A DNA stretch of 64,000 nt from Odoribacter sp. (GTDB lineage Bacteria > Bacteroidota > Bacteroidia > Bacteroidales > Prolixibacteraceae). The DNA lies in NCBI GenBank assembly GCA_013824715.1, contig PNOH01000024.1, positions 1 through 64,000 of the forward strand, written 5' to 3'. The position numbers were made by a program, and so were the translations under genes. The notes below the pieces were generated by a model that saw only the letters and a list, made by a program, of their open reading frames with translations, did not search any database and was not told the DNA's origin. Shown here in pieces: positions 61,423-64,000 of this stretch. Position 1 is the first letter of the stretch; each line of letters opens with the position of its first letter.

Positions 61423-62694
61423 TTACTTACACTGAAAATCAATCATTCCCCTGATAGCTTTGCTACAAACCGGGCAAAATACATCAATGGTGTGAAAATT
61501 ATTCATCAGGCAATTGAAGGCCGGCCGGTAAACACCTTTCGAAACATAACCTCCACCTTCATATACACCCAGTTTTTCATTATTCGCTTGTTTTTCCGGA
61601 GTTGGAATTGCGGTTCCTTCGAACAACATACTTTTCCATTTTTTGCCAAAATTAATTAAGGTAGTCAGGTTGGGCTCCCATGGTTCAACTGAAGTTGGAT
61701 AAAAATCTGAATACTCGACTCCGCCAACGTATTCATCGCCCAATCCGGCAAATAAATGACCAAATTCGTGAATATAAATCTTGCCGGTTTCGTCAATATG
61801 ATGTGCAGCGCTTATTCCGTAGAAATTATAAATGGCGCCACCACCATATTTTGTGGTATTAGCCAGAATATAGATGTAATCGTATGGAGCATTACCGGCC
61901 AAATCGCGTATCCCCTGAAAATCGTTCACCATGAGGTAACGTTCGGAACCGAAAGTGTAATATGAAGCATTCAGGCAGGTTTCATTCCAAATGTGATCAC
62001 CGGGAATATCCGGCCCTTCCTCCTTTGACGGGGCCCAAACTCCACGAATATTGAATTTATCCCTGTTTTCAGCATAAGGTTCATACCTGAAAAACTCCTC
62101 TGCAAACTTTTGGCAGTCAGATTTAAAGAGTTCCTGCTGATCATTGGTATATCCTTCAGGCAATAAAACCACATCTACCTTTTTAGCTGGAGGTCCTGAA
62201 TTTACCACATCAAAAACCGAAAGTTTTTCGCGTTCCTTTTTGATAAAATGGCTTTTGGGATCAACTGAATATTCAAATTTTTTCTCGAATTCGCCTTTCC
62301 TGTTCCGGCTAAGGATAGAAACCACCACTTTATTACGGGGAAAAGGCATGACTACAGATTCAGGATAACAGCAGTCTGTTGCTTGTGCCTGCGGTGTGGT
62401 TTTCCATTCGTCAAAAAGTGTACAATACCCACGCGAAAATATTAATTCGCCTGTATCAGCAAGTCGGACCTCAACAAAATGATTTCCGTATCCGTTGGTA
62501 TCAATCAGTTTTGTTTCCGATCCTGCCCAGAACGGTTCCTCAATCAACTCGTCAAAGAAAAACTGCTCCGTTCCGGCATTTCCGCAATGATAATAATCGA
62601 GCCGCAGGGTTTTTTCGTCAAAGTATTTCAGCAATTGGGCGTTCGACTTTTGAATAAATAATACTAATGTGAAAAGGAAGATTATGTATTTCAT
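61423..62694 (-). CDS. M64-family (IgA-peptidase-like) secreted metallopeptidase
   Basis: 423-residue secreted zinc peptidase. Signal peptide about 1-20 (ending SNAQ). The zinc motif is IHEFGHLFAGLGDEY, with His309, Glu310 and His313 and a third ligand Asp320. This H-E-x-x-H-x6-D pattern is the mark of family M64, which includes the Clostridium ramosum IgA peptidase and many Bacteroidota proteins. The N-terminal ~150 residues form the M64 prodomain-like region. The in vivo substrate is unknown. A good promoter lies upstream. Confidence 0.93.
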   Translation of the reverse strand: MKYIIFLFTLVLFIQKSNAQLLKYFDEKTLRLDYYHCGNAGTEQFFFDELIEEPFWAGSETKLIDTNGYGNHFVEVRLADTGELIFSRGYCTLFDEWKTTPQAQATDCCYPESVVMPFPRNKVVVSILSRNRKGEFEKKFEYSVDPKSHFIKKEREKLSVFDVVNSGPPAKKVDVVLLPEGYTNDQQELFKSDCQKFAEEFFRYEPYAENRDKFNIRGVWAPSKEEGPDIPGDHIWNETCLNASYYTFGSERYLMVNDFQGIRDLAGNAPYDYIYILANTTKYGGGAIYNFYGISAAHHIDETGKIYIHEFGHLFAGLGDEYVGGVEYSDFYPTSVEPWEPNLTTLINFGKKWKSMLFEGTAIPTPEKQANNEKLGVYEGGGYVSKGVYRPAFNCLMNNFHTIDVFCPVCSKAIRGMIDFQCK

Positions 62695-62761
62695 AGCCAG
62701 AAGTTTAAAGGAATAAGTTCAAGGTTGGTTTGAATAATCATTTAGTCAATTTCCTGAAATT

Positions 62762-62791
62762 CAAATATAGCACAATATCGCTATCAACAAA
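62762..62791 (-). promoter_or_regulatory. Promoter of the M64 peptidase gene
   Basis: Minus strand: -33 TTTTG (to 62788), 18-nt spacer, -7 TATATTTG (62769-62762). Predicted start about 61 nt before the ATG at 62694. Confidence 0.65.
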
Positions 62792-62870
62792 ATGTGGTTC
62801 AACAGGGTTAAATATTATTCATAAATTCTGAACAAATCAGGAACAGAAATGGTAATCAGGTTTCATTTTA

Positions 62871-62878
62871 TACTTTTG
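62871..62878 (+). promoter_or_regulatory. -7 box immediately before the gene at 62884
   Basis: TACTTTTG fits TAnnTTTG exactly and ends five bases before the ATG, so transcription would start at or next to the A of the start codon. This implies a leaderless mRNA if the box is used. Confidence 0.5.
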
Positions 62879-62883
62879 CCCTC

Positions 62884-63279
62884 ATGTATTATCTCATCGG
62901 AATTATCGTTTTAACAGTTATAGTATATGCCGTGATCAGGTTTTCGAAAAAGAAACAGGAAACATTAGCTGAACCGGATTCGCAGGCCGAAGTCCGGAAC
63001 GTGGCATCGGATTGTTGCGGGGCGCATGAAATCTGCGAATTTGATACTTCAGTTTTTGATCAGGATCAAATTATTTATTTCGACGATGAAGAGCTGGACG
63101 AACTGCGAAATGTTCGCGAAGAACAGCTTACAGAAAAACAAATCGAAGATTTACGGGATGTGCTTTACACGCTGCAAACCAACGAAATTGGCAAATGGAT
63201 TACCAGCCTGGCCAGTCGTCACATTCATCTGCCTGCAATTCTTCAACAGGAAGCCAGGCAGTTAATGACTGAAAAATAG
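62884..63279 (+). CDS. Conserved small membrane-anchored protein, unknown function
   Basis: 131-residue protein with one N-terminal transmembrane helix (about 3-20), basic residues after it (RFSKKKQ), and a cytosolic acidic domain. The Cys pair in ASDCCGAHEICEFD and the acidic FDQDQIIYFDDEELDEL are its most distinctive parts. The pattern matches a conserved Bacteroidota small protein I cannot name with certainty. Divergent from the M64 peptidase gene; possibly leaderless. Confidence 0.75.
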   Translation: MYYLIGIIVLTVIVYAVIRFSKKKQETLAEPDSQAEVRNVASDCCGAHEICEFDTSVFDQDQIIYFDDEELDELRNVREEQLTEKQIEDLRDVLYTLQTNEIGKWITSLASRHIHLPAILQQEARQLMTEK

Positions 63280-63375
63280 TGGTCAGTAATCAGGCACATT
63301 GGCAATCCGGCACCTTCATCCACTCATCAGATTACATCCAGCCTCTTTGTTTTAGACCGCGATAGATAGATTATA

Positions 63376-64000
63376 TTAGAAGTAGTAAACATTCTTGGCG
63401 CCACGCTTAACCCGGCGAATTTCCGGATTCAGAATTTCTATTACAGTACGCCGGTTAGCCTGATGGTCAACTTCAGGACAATCAACTCCATCAGCACAAT
63501 GGTTAATAAGCTGAGACTCGCCATAGCCTTTTGCCACCAGGCGACTTGGAGCAATTCCCTTACCAATGAGGTATGTCATAACGGATTCTGACCGGTTCTG
63601 AGATAATCTTTGGTTGTATTCAGCCGTGGCGCGACTGTCGGTATGAGATCCTATTTCTATCCTGACTTCAGGATTATCAATTAAGATTTTAAGTAACTTA
63701 TCTAAAACTATTTCGGCATCTTTCCTGATGTTGTACTTATTCAAATCGTAGTACAAATCATCAAGAACAAATTGTTTTCCGGCCGAAATTTTTTCAAGCT
63801 CAATGGTCATTGAATAATCTCCTAAAGGTTTGCCGACACTCGAATATTTCACCGTTTTTTCAAAGTATTCTTCAGCGGTAGCATAAAAAGTATAATCGGT
63901 TGAATCATTCATTTTCATCCGGATAACTCCGTTATTATCTTCAAGTCCAGATTCATCGTATTTTCCTTCAGAAATGTCAACTAAGGCATTGGGAATGATT
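63376..64000 (-). CDS. OmpA-family peptidoglycan-binding protein (partial, 5' end beyond window)
   Basis: C-terminal 208 residues of a larger envelope protein. The OmpA domain (about the last 110 residues) contains LDDLYYDLNKYNIRKDAEIV, IEIGSHTDSRATAEYNQRLS, RSESVMTYLIGKGI and VDHQANRRTVIEIL with the Asp and Arg that bind peptidoglycan. Before it lies a beta-sandwich piece typical of CarboxypepD_reg-like regions in long Bacteroidota OmpA proteins. The first Met of the visible frame (63918) is not the start: the frame is open to base 64000 with plausible coding (IIPNALVDISEGKYDESG). Confidence 0.92.
   Translation of the reverse strand, partial: IIPNALVDISEGKYDESGLEDNNGVIRMKMNDSTDYTFYATAEEYFEKTVKYSSVGKPLGDYSMTIELEKISAGKQFVLDDLYYDLNKYNIRKDAEIVLDKLLKILIDNPEVRIEIGSHTDSRATAEYNQRLSQNRSESVMTYLIGKGIAPSRLVAKGYGESQLINHCADGVDCPEVDHQANRRTVIEILNPEIRRVKRGAKNVYYF

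Overview
The window reads as one contiguous chromosomal stretch of a Bacteroidota bacterium, most likely a member of the Bacteroidales/Marinilabiliales group (Prolixibacteraceae-like; this level is inference). The evidence is a SusC/RagA TonB-dependent transducer, two proteins with type IX secretion C-terminal tails, a GldF-GldG gliding-type ABC protein, secreted GH43, GH95 and GH127-related proteins, and Bacteroidota-type promoters (TTTG at -33, TAnnTTTG at -7) with no obvious Shine-Dalgarno sequences. Coding density is high and most genes lie on the minus strand. There is no rRNA, CRISPR array, intact insertion sequence or prophage.

Layout. 1-6 kb: SusC-like receptor (its SusD partner would lie beyond the left edge) preceded by two paralogous ROK regulators. 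6-9 kb: TolC/HlyD pair without an inner-membrane pump. 9-16 kb: FAH-family enzyme, DEDDh exonuclease, a GH43-like protein with altered active-site residues, dnaN, and a fused GldF-GldG protein. 16-19 kb: lpxB, a small membrane protein and surE in one run. 19-22 kb: a lipoprotein carrying only the C-terminal part of a GH127 enzyme, a MATE exporter, an internally deleted MFS relic, and YccF. 22-29 kb: a secreted M14 peptidase coupled to an S51 cyanophycinase-like protein, orphan cysH, and an RsmB/RsmF-type rRNA methyltransferase with no ordinary start codon. 29-37 kb: T9SS propeller protein, PQQ-like propeller, pepD, two tandem paralogs of an unknown envelope family (one frameshifted), PAP2 phosphatase. 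37-45 kb: mazG, a PIN toxin-antitoxin pair, htpG, a class V aminotransferase, an M49 peptidase overlapping a TrmH/SpoU methyltransferase, and HU. 45.6 kb: tRNA-Ser(UGA) with promoter and terminator. 46-56 kb: Tat-exported NodB-like protein facing a GH95 fucosidase, two envelope proteins, a 760-bp gap packed with structured repeats, S9 peptidase, T9SS Ycf48-like propeller. 56-64 kb: DUF2459 protein, a fused EtfB-EtfA and ETF-quinone oxidoreductase operon, GlcG-like protein, M64 peptidase, a small membrane protein, and an OmpA-domain protein cut by the right edge.

Functional picture. Besides housekeeping genes, the window is rich in envelope and extracellular breakdown functions: glycan capture and hydrolysis (SusC, GH95, GH43-like, NodB-like) and peptide breakdown (M14, S51, S9, M49, M64, PepD). 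The ETF/ETF-QO operon feeds electrons from acyl-CoA-type dehydrogenases into the quinone pool.

The most unusual content is structural. A 45-46 bp element bounded by CGTCCG and CGGACG occurs four times in gaps, alongside other hairpin-rich dispersed repeats. Several genes are visibly degenerate: the MFS relic, the GH127 remnant, the frameshifted lipoprotein, and the GH43-like protein with substituted catalytic residues. I saw no multi-gene cluster that I would call an unmistakable new system. The best candidates for new biology are the 46-bp element family and the tandem envelope paralogs at 33716-36085. All calls rest on reading the sequence; no database search was run.
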